Positions 49,984-59,088 of a stretch of DNA of 64,000 nt are shown piece by piece. Source of the DNA: Paraburkholderia monticola (lineage in GTDB: Bacteria; Pseudomonadota; Gammaproteobacteria; Burkholderiales; Burkholderiaceae). Position 1 is the first letter of the stretch; every line of letters starts with the position of its first letter. A program made the position numbers and the translations under genes. The DNA lies in assembly GCF_001580545.1 (NCBI RefSeq), contig NZ_LRBG01000007.1:62001-126000 (forward strand), written 5' to 3'. Below the pieces are notes generated by a model. That model made no database searches and was not told where the DNA came from. It saw only the letters and a program-made list of their open reading frames with translations.

Positions 49984-51519
49984 ATGGAACAATCCGCCAC
50001 GTCCCTGTCCGTCGATTCCGCACCGCAGGATCCGCGCTCGGCCTCGTCCGCTGCCGATCATCCGCCGGTCCGGCTGCTGTTTCCGGCGCTGCTGCTTGTC
50101 ATGCTGCTCGCCGCGCTCGATCAGACGATCGTCTCGACCGCGCTGCCGACCATCGTCGGCGACCTCGGCGGGCTCAACAACCTGTCGTGGGTCGTCACCG
50201 CCTACCTGCTCAGCTCGACGATCGTCGTGCCGCTGTACGGCAAGTTCGGCGACCTGTTCGGCCGCAAGATCGTGCTGCAGACGGCGATCGTCATCTTTCT
50301 GGTCGGCTCGGCGCTGTGTGGCATCGCGCAGAACATGACTCAGCTGATCGTGCTGCGAGCGCTGCAAGGTCTCGGTGGCGGCGGCCTGCTCGTCGTCACG
50401 ATGGCCGCGATCGCCGACGTGATTCCGCCCGCTGAACGTGGCCGCTACCAGGGCGTGTTCGGCGGCATCTTCGGTCTCGCCACCGTGATCGGTCCGCTGC
50501 TCGGCGGCTTTCTGGTCGAACATTTGACATGGCGCTGGATCTTTTACATCAACCTGCCGCTCGGCATCCTGTCGCTGATCGTGATCGGCGCGGTATTCAA
50601 ACCGCACGTGCGCCACGTCAAGCACACCATCGACTACATGGGCGCCGCGTTCCTCGCGGGCGCCTTGACCTGCATCATCCTGTTCACGAGCCAGGGCGGC
50701 ACGATTCTGCCGTGGTCGTCGCCGCAACTGTGGTTCACGCTCGGCATGGGCCTCGTGGCGATCTGGGGCTTCATCCACGAAGAGCGCAGCGCGGTCGAAC
50801 CGATCATGCCGCTCGCACTGTTCAAACAACGCACGTTCCTGATCAGCAGCCTCGTGAGCTTCATCATCGGCGTGTCGCTGTTCGGCTCGGTCACGTTCAT
50901 TCCGCTGTATCTGCAAGTCGTGAAGGGCTCCACACCGACGGAAGCCGGCATGCAGATGCTGCCGATGATGGGCGGCTTGTTCATCCTGTCGATGGTGACC
51001 GGCCGCTTGATCAGCAAGATCGGCAAGTACCGGCTGTTCCCGATCATGGGCACGTTCCTCGTCTCCGTTGCGATGCTGCTGCTCGCACGCCTGCAGATCG
51101 ACACGCCGATTCATGTGATGTATCTGTACATGGGTCTGCTCGGCTGCGGCCTCGGCATGGTGATGCAGGTGCTGGTCCTCGCGGTTCAGAACACCGTCGA
51201 GTTCAAGCACATGGGCGTAGCGACGTCGGGCGTGACGCTGTTTCGCTCGATCGGCGGCTCGATCGGCGTGGCTGCTTTCGGCGCGGTGTTTTCGAACGGT
51301 CTCGCCGCGCGCCTCGAAAAGCTGGTCCCGCCCGACACCGAACTGCCGCACGCGTTGGGTCCGGCCGCGATTCATCAGCTTCCCGAAGCATTGCGCAACG
51401 ACTATCTGCATGCGTTCGCGGGTGCGCTTCACACGGTGTATCTATCGGCGGCATGCGTCGTGGTGCTCGCCTTCGTGCTCGCATGGCTGCTGAAGGATCA
51501 TCCATTACGCAAACACTGA
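49984..51519 (+). CDS. MFS multidrug exporter, DHA2 (EmrB/QacA) family
   Basis: A 511-aa inner-membrane protein with 14 predicted helices. Motif D1 is LDQTIVSTALPTIVGDLGG, motif A is GKFGDLFGRKIVLQ, the RALQGLGGGGLLVV helix is motif B and GPLLGGFLVEHLTWRWIFYINLP is motif C, the antiporter signature. It exports drugs or aromatic toxins in exchange for protons. There is no EmrA-type adaptor nearby, so it may act on the inner membrane alone. An intrinsic terminator lies 58 bases after the stop. Confidence 0.93.
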   Translation: MEQSATSLSVDSAPQDPRSASSAADHPPVRLLFPALLLVMLLAALDQTIVSTALPTIVGDLGGLNNLSWVVTAYLLSSTIVVPLYGKFGDLFGRKIVLQTAIVIFLVGSALCGIAQNMTQLIVLRALQGLGGGGLLVVTMAAIADVIPPAERGRYQGVFGGIFGLATVIGPLLGGFLVEHLTWRWIFYINLPLGILSLIVIGAVFKPHVRHVKHTIDYMGAAFLAGALTCIILFTSQGGTILPWSSPQLWFTLGMGLVAIWGFIHEERSAVEPIMPLALFKQRTFLISSLVSFIIGVSLFGSVTFIPLYLQVVKGSTPTEAGMQMLPMMGGLFILSMVTGRLISKIGKYRLFPIMGTFLVSVAMLLLARLQIDTPIHVMYLYMGLLGCGLGMVMQVLVLAVQNTVEFKHMGVATSGVTLFRSIGGSIGVAAFGAVFSNGLAARLEKLVPPDTELPHALGPAAIHQLPEALRNDYLHAFAGALHTVYLSAACVVVLAFVLAWLLKDHPLRKH

Positions 51520-51576
51520 TCGTGCATGAGCGCCTGATCCCGCACTGACCGCCAGGCGCCCAATAACAGATTGATG

Positions 51577-51617
51577 ACGAGGCCGCACGCAAAACGCGTC
51601 GGCCTCGTTGTTTTTTT
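51577..51617 (+). terminator. Rho-independent terminator of the MFS gene
   Basis: ACGAGGCCG at 51577-51585 pairs with CGGCCTCGT at 51600-51608, with an inner ACGC/GCGT stem. It is followed by TG and seven T at 51611-51617, a textbook intrinsic terminator. Confidence 0.9.
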
Positions 51618-51808
51618 ATCGTGCCCACTTCGACTCGCGCGATGTTCCTCGCTGTTTTCCATTTTTCGCGACACAACAGGCACATACACTCGTTTTTAGC
51701 GCATAGCCAAGGTTTCTTCATACCTCCGAATGAGCGCTAGCGCACACAAGGTAGGGGCCAACCGCGTTGACGTCCCCGGCGAAACGCCACATATTGGAAA
51801 CAGCGGAA

Positions 51809-51827
51809 ATGTAGGCACTGCCTACAT
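51809..51827. promoter_or_regulatory. 19-bp palindrome upstream of the zinc-ribbon gene
   Basis: ATGTAGGC-ACT-GCCTACAT is a perfect 8-bp inverted repeat around a 3-base centre, 110 bases before the zinc-ribbon gene. Its size fits an operator for a dimeric regulator better than a terminator (no T-tract). No matching regulator is encoded alongside. Confidence 0.45.
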
Positions 51828-51937
51828 CCCCGCGACCTCCGGCGCATGTGGATCGTGATTCCGCGGACAAGGCTCCAGCCTCAACACGATCCGGAGCATG
51901 CCTTCATGGCATCGTTTTCCAAAGGTGGGTCCACGGC

Positions 51938-53035
51938 ATGTCCACCCAGACAGCAACCGGCCAAAGCTTTCCCACGCCCTGCAAACGCTGCGGTGGCGCA
52001 CTCTACCGGCAAGTCGACGCCTGCCCATACTGCGGCGCGGCGCACCCGTTCGAACAGGACGATCCGCACATACGCACCGGCACGCCAGGCAGCCGCGCGA
52101 GCGCCACGCACAAGCCCCTGCCCCGATTCGACGACGAGTTCGGCGCAGCGGACGAACACGCGGTCGCCACAGCAGCGGTGGCACCCGAGCCGCTGTTGCC
52201 GAACCCGCCGGTCATGCATACCGCGCTCGTATCGACCGACACCAACGTCCCGACCTACGCAGATGAAGATCCGATGTATGCGCCGCGCAACACTGCGCAG
52301 ACGATCTGGCGTGTGTTGTACGCGATCGGCGCGGTTGTCGCGATCGGCCTTGCGTATGTCGGATATACGCTATTCAGCGACGGTGGCGACTCGGAAGACA
52401 AAGGCGTGGAGCAGATCACTCAGGACGCCAGAACAACGACCGGCATGATCGCGCCGTTGGCGTCCGCGCCGGTGGTGACGCCAGCACCAGCACCAGCACC
52501 AGCACCAGCGCAGACAGCGCATGCGTCGGTTGCGGTCAAGCCCGTGCCCCCCGCCGTGCCCGAACTGGCGGCGAAGCCCGCGCCCGTCGTGCCCGTCGCC
52601 CCCGCTGTTCCGGCGACACCGCCTGCCGCCCCGCCGCTGGCAGCGATACCCGCGCGGCCCACGGCGCAATTCCACGACGCCGGACAGGCATTGCAGGTCG
52701 CGCGCACCGCGTTCCGCGAGAACGATCTGTCCAAGGCGCAAGCCGCGCTCGCAGCCGCGCAGACGCTGCAACCCGGCAACAGCGACGCGCAGGGTCTGGC
52801 CGATCAGATGCGGCCGCTCGTCCAGCGCCGTGATACCGCGCTGCAGGCCGCTCAGACTTGCGTCGCGCAGCAGTCGTGGCCGTGCGCAAAGCAGCACGCG
52901 AACGAGGCGCTCGCGATCGACAGCGGTAACGACGCGGCAAAAGTGATCCTCGAGCGCGTGATTCGCGAGACTGGCTGGGCGCCGCTGCCTGCGCCTCGTG
53001 CGCAGGCGCAGCCACCCGGGCCTGCCGGCACGTAA
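51938..53035 (+). CDS. Zinc-ribbon single-span membrane protein with Pro/Ala linker and TPR-like tail
   Basis: A ~365-aa protein that I cannot name. Residues ~14-33 form a zinc ribbon (CKRCGG...CPYCG). A disordered stretch precedes one membrane helix near residues 130-150 (VLYAIGAVVAIGLAYVGYTLF), which would place the ribbon in the cytoplasm. A ~100-residue Pro/Ala-rich linker, partly encoded by an 18-base run of ACCAGC-type hexamers near 52490-52510, leads to a helical C-terminal domain (AAQTLQPGNSDAQGLADQM, and EALAIDSGNDAAKVIL) that looks like two or three TPR units. It may be an envelope scaffold. AAAGGTGGG precedes the ATG. Confidence 0.7.
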   Translation: MSTQTATGQSFPTPCKRCGGALYRQVDACPYCGAAHPFEQDDPHIRTGTPGSRASATHKPLPRFDDEFGAADEHAVATAAVAPEPLLPNPPVMHTALVSTDTNVPTYADEDPMYAPRNTAQTIWRVLYAIGAVVAIGLAYVGYTLFSDGGDSEDKGVEQITQDARTTTGMIAPLASAPVVTPAPAPAPAPAQTAHASVAVKPVPPAVPELAAKPAPVVPVAPAVPATPPAAPPLAAIPARPTAQFHDAGQALQVARTAFRENDLSKAQAALAAAQTLQPGNSDAQGLADQMRPLVQRRDTALQAAQTCVAQQSWPCAKQHANEALAIDSGNDAAKVILERVIRETGWAPLPAPRAQAQPPGPAGT

Positions 53036-53373
53036 GCCGCGGATAAGCGCACTGGGGCTTGTCCCGAACTCAATGAGCGCCGGCGCGGCGAAAACCGCGA
53101 CGACGCGGGGTGAGTAGTGCCCACGCGCGTCGCAAAGACTTGAGCAGAGCCAGTAGAGGCGAAGGAGCGCGCCGTCGTCCGACGCGCATTAATCCGCATA
53201 CCGAAGAGAAAGGCCGCCGTCTGTGCCGATTCGCACATTAACGTGCGTCCTCTGAGCGGAAACAGACGGATCGACCCTTGCAGCAGCTTGAACATGACAT
53301 GGCAACCGGATCACTGGTGCTTTCACGCGCCACGCGTGAAGCTGGATCAACCTGACCGATAGGTAGAAAGACC
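53036..53373. other. Intergenic region with palindrome upstream of the TAXI gene
   Basis: 338 bases with no credible gene. TTCACGCG at 53322-53329 and CGCGTGAA at 53333-53340 form a perfect 8-bp inverted repeat with a 3-base centre, 33 bases before the ATG. That is a position where a bound protein would block expression. Confidence 0.45.
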
Positions 53374-54450
53374 ATGCTGAAGAGACTTCTCGCGGGATGG
53401 CTGGGGCTGGTGGCGCTGATCATCTGTTCGCTGGCCAGCGCGGAACCGACACACTACAAGATCGTCACCGGACCAGAGCGCGGCACCTATATCCAGATTG
53501 GTAACGACCTGTCGAAATGGGTGGCCCAGCCGGCCAACATCGACCTCGAAGTGCTGGCCACGAAAGGCTCGGCCGAAAACGTGCAGCGCATGCGTTACGA
53601 GCCCGGCGTGAAGCTCGCGCTCGTGCAGTCCGACGTGTACCAGGCGTTCATCGACATGGCCAACTCGGGCAACCCCGACGCGGGCACGACGATCCGGCCG
53701 CTACGGCTGATCATGCCGCTCTACGACGAGGAAATTAACGTCGTCGTGCGCGCGGATTCGCCGCTGAAAACGCTCGCCGATATCAAGGACAAGACCATTA
53801 GCGTCGGCCTGCTGGGCAGCGGCACCGCGCAGTCGGCGACGACGCTTTACCGCCTGATGTTCGGCCAGCCGATTCCCGAGCAGAACGTCGTGCATCTGAG
53901 CAATGAGGACGCGCTCGCCGCGCTGATCGTCAAGAAGATCGACGTCGCGATCATCGTGGTCGGGCAGCCGGCGAATCTGTTCACTGGCATGAAACCCGAG
54001 CTGCTGTCACAGCTGCGCCTGCTGCCGGTCGACCCCAACGCGCCCGAGACGACGCGCGCCAAGCAGACCTACTTTCCGACGACGATCCGCCAGAGCAGCT
54101 ACCCGGACTGGCTGAAGGAGGACGTGCCGGGCCTGACCGTCAAAGCGTTCCTGGTCACCTACGACTACGGCCTGCGCGACACCGTCGTCAATCTGAATCA
54201 TTTCGCCGACTCGCTGTGCGCGAACTTCGACAATCTGCAGGAGCACGGCCATCCGAAATGGAAGCAGGTGAAGCTGGAATTGCCGACGCTCGTGCGCGGA
54301 TGGAAATACTACGGTCCGGTCGAGAAGCATCTGCGCGCGTGTCTCGCCAATCGCAGCGCGGCGATGAGCTCGACGGCCGCGCAACAAGCCGCGCCCAAAC
54401 CGCACACGCCCTGCTCGGAACAGGAACGCATGCTTCTGCTGTGCAAATAG
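53374..54450 (+). CDS. TAXI family TRAP solute-binding protein, orphan
   Basis: A 358-aa periplasmic binding protein with a signal peptide (LLAGWLGLVALIICSLASA). The TAXI pattern is clear: YKIVTGPERGTYIQIGNDLSKWV, the ATKGSAENVQRM box, LALVQSDVY, and VGLLGSGTAQSATTLY. The C-terminal ~45 residues (AAMSSTAAQQAAPKPHTPCSEQERMLLLC) are an extension not usual in the family and hold two Cys. No TRAP permease is nearby, so it either works with a distant one or senses its ligand for signalling. Acidic amino acids or dicarboxylates are typical TAXI ligands. Confidence 0.85.
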   Translation: MLKRLLAGWLGLVALIICSLASAEPTHYKIVTGPERGTYIQIGNDLSKWVAQPANIDLEVLATKGSAENVQRMRYEPGVKLALVQSDVYQAFIDMANSGNPDAGTTIRPLRLIMPLYDEEINVVVRADSPLKTLADIKDKTISVGLLGSGTAQSATTLYRLMFGQPIPEQNVVHLSNEDALAALIVKKIDVAIIVVGQPANLFTGMKPELLSQLRLLPVDPNAPETTRAKQTYFPTTIRQSSYPDWLKEDVPGLTVKAFLVTYDYGLRDTVVNLNHFADSLCANFDNLQEHGHPKWKQVKLELPTLVRGWKYYGPVEKHLRACLANRSAAMSSTAAQQAAPKPHTPCSEQERMLLLCK

Positions 54451-54474
54451 CGCCGTAAGCGGGCCGACGCCTGA

Positions 54475-55905
54475 TCAAACGCGGCTGTCGGCCGACACGG
54501 CGCACGCATCCATCGCCCGTTGCAATGCCTCGTACACCTTCGGGCGATTGCATTGCGACACATTGAAGCGCAGAAAACCCGCCGCCGTTTGCGACGCACT
54601 GAACACGTTGCCCGGCGCGAATACGACGCCCGCCGTCAACGCATGACGCGCGATGTCGGCGGCGTCGAGCGCGGCGGGCAAACGCGCCCAGACGAACAGG
54701 CCCGCGCGCGGCCGGGTCCAGATCTCGAGGCCCGCATAGCCGAGACGCCTGACGGTCTCGCCCATCGCATCGGCGAGCTTCGCGCGCATCGCTTCGAGAT
54801 GACGCCGATACGTGCCATCGACGAGCATCCGATGCACGACACTCGCCGCGAGTTGCCCGTTGCCGAACGATGTCGCGAGCTTCAGATCGATCAACGGTTC
54901 GATCCATTCGGCGCGCGCGGCGATATACCCGCAGCGCACCGCCGCCGACAGCGTCTTCGAGAAACTGCCGATCGACACGACCCGCGCCAGGCCGTCGAAC
55001 GCGGCGAGACGCGGCGCGGCTTCGTCCTCGAAGTCGGCGAAGATGTCGTCCTCGACGATCAGCAGATCGTGCTCGCCGGCGAGCTTCAGCAGCCGGTGCG
55101 CGACGGCCGGCGCGAGTGTTGCGCCGGTCGGATTGTGGATCGCCGAATTCGTCACGTAGAGGCGCGGACGCTGTTCGATCAGCACGCGCTCGAACGCCGC
55201 GAGATCCGGTCCTTGCGGCGTATACGGCACGCTCGCGATCCGCACGCGATGCGCGCGCAGTAAGGCCTGAAAGTTGAAATAGCACGGATCGTCGATCAGC
55301 ACCGTATCGCCGGGTTCGAGCAGGAAGCGGCACACGAGATCCAGCGCATGCGTGCCGCCGTCGGTCAGCATGATCTGCTCGGGCGGCGCATCGACACCGT
55401 GCGCGGAAAGCCGCCACGCGAGTTGCTGCCGCAGCGCGGGCAAGCCGGCCGGACTTGCGTAATCGGCCAGCAGCGACTGCGGATCGCGCGCAACCGCGCG
55501 CAGCGCACGGCGCACTCCATCTTCCGGCAGCCACGAAGCCGGCATCCAGCCGCAACCGGGTTTCAGCACTTTCGTGCCTGCTTCCAGCGACTGCCGCGTG
55601 AGCCACAGCGGATCGACCTCGCGATCGAGCCGCGGCCCGAGATCGGCGAGCGCGAGCGGCGGCGCATGGCCCGACACGAAGAAACCGGAGCCGCGCCGCG
55701 CGACGATCACCCCTTCGGCGACCAACCGGTCGTAGGCTTCCACCACCGTCGACTTCGACACGCCGAGCGTTTCCGTCATTGCGCGAATCGACGGCACGCG
55801 CGCGCCCGGCATCAACGAACGGCTCGCGATGCGTTCGCGCAGATTGTCCATCACGAGGCCGACGCGCGTGCCCGGCATCGTCTCATTGTTGCCACTTTCC
55901 GCCAT
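54475..55905 (-). CDS. MocR/PdxR-type regulator (GntR HTH fused to aminotransferase domain)
   Basis: A 476-aa protein. The N-terminal GntR winged helix (residues ~12-75) has VPSIRAMTETLGVSKSTVVEAYDRL and RRGSGFFVS. A fold-type I aminotransferase domain fills the rest, with LTDGGTHALDLV, YVTNSAIHNPTG and SFSKTLSAAVRCGY, whose Lys would hold PLP. Such proteins sense PLP or amino compounds and activate a divergent gene. The ATG at 55905 is right against CTGTACTG boxes. The neighbour, an EamA exporter, is the evident target. Confidence 0.9.
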   Translation of the reverse strand: MAESGNNETMPGTRVGLVMDNLRERIASRSLMPGARVPSIRAMTETLGVSKSTVVEAYDRLVAEGVIVARRGSGFFVSGHAPPLALADLGPRLDREVDPLWLTRQSLEAGTKVLKPGCGWMPASWLPEDGVRRALRAVARDPQSLLADYASPAGLPALRQQLAWRLSAHGVDAPPEQIMLTDGGTHALDLVCRFLLEPGDTVLIDDPCYFNFQALLRAHRVRIASVPYTPQGPDLAAFERVLIEQRPRLYVTNSAIHNPTGATLAPAVAHRLLKLAGEHDLLIVEDDIFADFEDEAAPRLAAFDGLARVVSIGSFSKTLSAAVRCGYIAARAEWIEPLIDLKLATSFGNGQLAASVVHRMLVDGTYRRHLEAMRAKLADAMGETVRRLGYAGLEIWTRPRAGLFVWARLPAALDAADIARHALTAGVVFAPGNVFSASQTAAGFLRFNVSQCNRPKVYEALQRAMDACAVSADSRV

Positions 55906-55955
55906 CTGTACTGCTCCATGTTCAGTACAGTTCGTGCAAACTGTACTGATCTGTA
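55906..55955. promoter_or_regulatory. CTGTACTG box cluster between the MocR gene and the exporter
   Basis: CTGTACTG occurs at 55906-55913 and 55941-55948, with its inverse CAGTACAG at 55923-55930 and a partial CTGTA at 55951-55955. A mix of direct and inverted copies spaced about 17-18 bases is typical of MocR operators, which often span divergent promoters. Confidence 0.65.
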
Positions 55956-56015
55956 GCTTAACGTTTATCGCCGCGGCGCGCATCATGAGACTCTTTCAGT
56001 GCAGGGACGTTTGCA

Positions 56016-56903
56016 ATGGACAAGACCACCAACGGCTGGCTCAGCGGGTTCGCGGGCGTGCTGATCTTCAGCGGCTCGCTGCCGGCCACGCGGCTCGCCG
56101 TGCAGGGGCTCGATCCGCTGTTTCTGACCGTGGCGCGCGCGACGATCGCCGGCATCCTCGGTCTGCTGCTGTTGCTGGTGTTCCGCGAGACGCGGCCCGC
56201 GCGGCGCGATCTGCTGCCGCTCGTGGTGGTCGCGCTCGGCGTCGTGGTCGGCTTTCCTTTGCTGACCGCGCTCGCGCTGCGTCATGTGAGCGCCGCTCAT
56301 GCGGTCGTGTTCATCGGCCTTCTGCCGCTCGCCACCGCGATCTTTGGCGTGCTGCGCGGCGGCGAACGTCCGCAGCCGGCGTTCTGGCTGTTTTCGGCGC
56401 TCGGCAGCGCGGCGGTGGCCGCGTTCGCGCTGCGGCACGGCATCGACGCCTCGCCGCTCGGCGACGCGCTGATGCTCGCCGCGATCGTCGTGTGCGGGCT
56501 GGGCTACGCGGAAGGCGCGCGGCTCTCGCGTCATCTCGGCGGCTGGCAGGTGATTTCGTGGGCGCTCGTGCTGTCGCTGCCGCTGATGCTGCCGCTCGCA
56601 TTGTGGACGCGGCCCACGTCGTTCGACGGTGTCGGTGCCGCCGCGCTGTGGGGACTCGCGTACGTGTCGCTGTTCAGCATGCTGATCGGCTTCGTGTTCT
56701 GGTATCGCGGGCTCGCGCTCGGCGGCATCGCGGCGGTCGGCCAGTTGCAGTTGCTGCAGCCGTTTTTCGGGCTGCTGCTCGCCGGCGTGCTGCTGCACGA
56801 GGAGGTGCCGCCGTCGATGATCATCGTCACGGTGATCGTGGTCGCCTGCGTGGCGGGCGCACGGCACTTCTCGCGCGCGGCGCCGGCGCGGCGGGCGGTC
56901 TGA
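56016..56903 (+). CDS. EamA/DMT family transporter
   Basis: A 295-aa inner-membrane protein with ten predicted helices in two EamA repeats. The first has LIFSGSLPATRLAVQGLDPLFLTVARATIAG and HVSAAHAVVFIGLLPLATA. The second ends in LGGIAAVGQLQLLQPFFGLLLAGVLLHEEVPP, with the usual Glu pair before the last helices. Relatives export amino acids and metabolites. Divergent MocR control is common for this class of exporter. Confidence 0.9.
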   Translation: MDKTTNGWLSGFAGVLIFSGSLPATRLAVQGLDPLFLTVARATIAGILGLLLLLVFRETRPARRDLLPLVVVALGVVVGFPLLTALALRHVSAAHAVVFIGLLPLATAIFGVLRGGERPQPAFWLFSALGSAAVAAFALRHGIDASPLGDALMLAAIVVCGLGYAEGARLSRHLGGWQVISWALVLSLPLMLPLALWTRPTSFDGVGAAALWGLAYVSLFSMLIGFVFWYRGLALGGIAAVGQLQLLQPFFGLLLAGVLLHEEVPPSMIIVTVIVVACVAGARHFSRAAPARRAV

Positions 56904-57021
56904 CGCGGCTCGCTCGTCTCACGTCGAGCGGCCTTTTTCAGGATCGAACTGCGCGGGCAGTGGATCGATATGTCATCATTTCGTCGATTGGCTCAACCCA
57001 GGCCCCGCGCCGCGACTGACG

Positions 57022-57930
57022 ATGACGACCGCCTTTGCCCAAACCGTCGAAGCCCGTTTTGCCGAACTGACGCCGACCTCGAAACGCGTCGCCAGCTACA
57101 TGCTCGCGAATCTCGACCGGCTCGGCCTCGAAACCGCCGACCAGATCGCGCAGCAGGCCGGCACCAGCGGCATTTCGGTCGGCCGCTTTCTGCGCAGCAT
57201 CGGCTATCGCAATCTCGACGACCTGAAGCGCGAACTGCGCGGCACGCAGCAGCGCCCCTGGTTGATCACGGATCGGCTCGACGCGTTCCGCCGCGCTGCG
57301 AGCGATAGCACGCAAACGGATGAACCTGCTCATCCCAGCGACCTGGACGGTTCCGCGCCGCGCGAGGCCGCGCTCGCCCAATCGCTCGAACTGGAGATCG
57401 GCGCGATCCAGCATGTCTACGAACTCGCGCGTTCGCCGGCCTTCGCGCGCGTCGCCGAGCGCCTCGCCAACGCAGATGCGGTCTATATCCTCGGCATTCA
57501 GTCGACACGCGGCATCAGCAACGCGTTCTATAGCTACCTCGAATACATTCGCCCACGCGTGTTCTATTCGGATGGCACCTCAGGCTCCTACGTCGATGCC
57601 CTGAACTCGGAATTCGCCGCACCGTACCTGATCGTGACCGACACGCGCGCCTATTCGACGATCGCGCGACGCTTTTGCCAGGCGGCGTCGCGCCGTGGCC
57701 TGCGGTTCGCGCTCGTCACCGATATCTATTGTCCGTGGGCGCGCGATTTCGATGGCGACCTGCTGCAGGTGAAAACCGACGTCGGTCAGTTCTGGGATTC
57801 GCTCGCGCCGCTGACCTGCCTGTTCAATCTGCTGATCTCGGCGGTCGTCGAACAGCGCGGACCGACCATCGACGAACGTGTGGCGCGCAATCGCGAACTG
57901 CAGAGCGAGTTCGATCAGTTTGATCTCTGA
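57022..57930 (+). CDS. MurR/RpiR family transcriptional regulator
   Basis: A 302-aa protein. An N-terminal RpiR HTH (residues ~1-78) has ETADQIAQQAGTSGISVGRFLRSIGYRNLDDLKREL. A SIS sugar-phosphate-binding domain (residues ~130-275) has VYILGIQSTRGISNAFYSYLEY and LIVTDTRAYST, although the second usual SIS strand (a Ser-rich phosphate loop) is atypical, so the ligand may not be a sugar phosphate. It is 118 bases after the exporter on the same strand. Its target is not evident. Confidence 0.88.
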   Translation: MTTAFAQTVEARFAELTPTSKRVASYMLANLDRLGLETADQIAQQAGTSGISVGRFLRSIGYRNLDDLKRELRGTQQRPWLITDRLDAFRRAASDSTQTDEPAHPSDLDGSAPREAALAQSLELEIGAIQHVYELARSPAFARVAERLANADAVYILGIQSTRGISNAFYSYLEYIRPRVFYSDGTSGSYVDALNSEFAAPYLIVTDTRAYSTIARRFCQAASRRGLRFALVTDIYCPWARDFDGDLLQVKTDVGQFWDSLAPLTCLFNLLISAVVEQRGPTIDERVARNRELQSEFDQFDL

Positions 57931-57957
57931 TGCCGGGCGCTCTTGCCCCTTGTTCCC

Positions 57958-58371
57958 GTGAACCAGCGTATCCGTGCCCCGTTGCCGCCTGAATGGCCGT
58001 TCCCGCCAAGTCGCGATGTCGCGGGTCGCACCTTTGGCGATCTCGTCGCGCTTCAATATCGCGGCGCCGACATGTGGCTTTGGAGGTGTCGGTGCGGCAA
58101 CTATCTGACTGCCGGGCTGTATGAGGTGGAGAGCGGCCTGACGCGGGATTGCGGCTGCCGTGAGCAGCGTCGCGTGTGGCGCTCTCGGCCGGGCTCGACC
58201 GCACTGCGAGGCGGCGAGGTGTTTGGCCAGCTAACGACGGATCGGTACGCCGGCGATGGTTTGTGGATTTGCCGGTGCGAATGCGGTGCTCAGGTGATAG
58301 TGAGTGCCGGGCGCCTACGCCTGGGCAAGGCGCGTTCGTGCGGCGGCTGCCTCGGTGGTTCGACCGATTGA
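57958..58371 (+). CDS. Small protein with two tandem Cys-rich zinc-binding repeats
   Basis: A ~137-aa protein. It contains two copies of a short module, FGDLxALQY...MWLWRCRCGNY...GLTRDCGC and FGQLTTDRY...LWICRCECGAQ...KARSCGGC, each with four Cys placed to hold one zinc. Single copies of this module are familiar in phage and AP2/HNH-associated proteins, where it probably binds nucleic acid. A GTG at 57958 is preferred; a TTG at 57943 is also possible. It follows the RpiR gene by 27 bases. No other phage genes are present. Confidence 0.65.
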   Translation: MNQRIRAPLPPEWPFPPSRDVAGRTFGDLVALQYRGADMWLWRCRCGNYLTAGLYEVESGLTRDCGCREQRRVWRSRPGSTALRGGEVFGQLTTDRYAGDGLWICRCECGAQVIVSAGRLRLGKARSCGGCLGGSTD

Positions 58372-58491
58372 GCGCCACTGCGCCAACACCAGACCCTCGC
58401 GGGACCGATTTTTGACCCGCTTCAAATCCGCAACGCCGACAGGCATAGTGAAGGCTTCTCCCGACCCACGCCTGCGACGCCAGGCCCTCGC

Positions 58492-59073
58492 ATGAGCCTC
58501 ACTGACCCTCCGCGCAACGCCCCGCTCATCCGCGACGCCACCGAAGCCGACCTTGGCGCGATCCAGGCAATCTACGCACACCACGTGCTGACCGGCGTGG
58601 CGTCGTTCGAGGAAACCCCACCGTCCGTCGACGATCTGCGCGCCCGGCTCGCATCGGTACGCAGCCACGGACTGCCGTATATGGTCGCGGAGATCGACGG
58701 CGAAATCGCAGGCTATTGCTACGCGACGCCGTATCGGCCGCGCGCCGCCTATCGCAACACGATCGAAGATTCGATCTATGTGAACGACGCGTATCGCGGA
58801 CGCGGCATCGGACGGGTGCTGCTACAGGCGCTGATCGAGCGTTGCGAGGCCGGACCGTGGCGCCAGATGATCGCGGTGATCGCCGATGGCGGCAGCGGCG
58901 GCTCGTTGTCGCTGCACACGCAACTCGGCTTCGAGTTGACCGGCACGCTGAAGGCGGTCGGCTACAAACACGGCCGCTGGCTCGACACGACGCTGATGCA
59001 GCGCACGCTCGGGCGCGGTGCATCGACCGCACCCGACGACGTTGCAGCCGCGGCGGGCGGCACGCGCGGCTAG
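58492..59073 (+). CDS. GNAT N-acetyltransferase, phosphinothricin acetyltransferase-like
   Basis: A 193-aa enzyme with the GNAT fold: IRDATEADLGAIQAIYAHHV opening helix, FEETPP, and the acetyl-CoA loop DAYRGRGIGRVLLQAL. The downstream IAVIADGGSGGSLSLHTQLGFELTGTLKAVGYKHGRW is diagnostic of the PAT/methionine-sulfoximine branch. Members acetylate phosphinothricin, methionine sulfoximine or related amino acids. It could protect glutamine synthetase from plant or microbial inhibitors. The C-terminal ~20 residues are a disordered extension. Confidence 0.88.
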   Translation: MSLTDPPRNAPLIRDATEADLGAIQAIYAHHVLTGVASFEETPPSVDDLRARLASVRSHGLPYMVAEIDGEIAGYCYATPYRPRAAYRNTIEDSIYVNDAYRGRGIGRVLLQALIERCEAGPWRQMIAVIADGGSGGSLSLHTQLGFELTGTLKAVGYKHGRWLDTTLMQRTLGRGASTAPDDVAAAAGGTRG

Positions 59074-59088
59074 GGCCGAACGCCAAAC

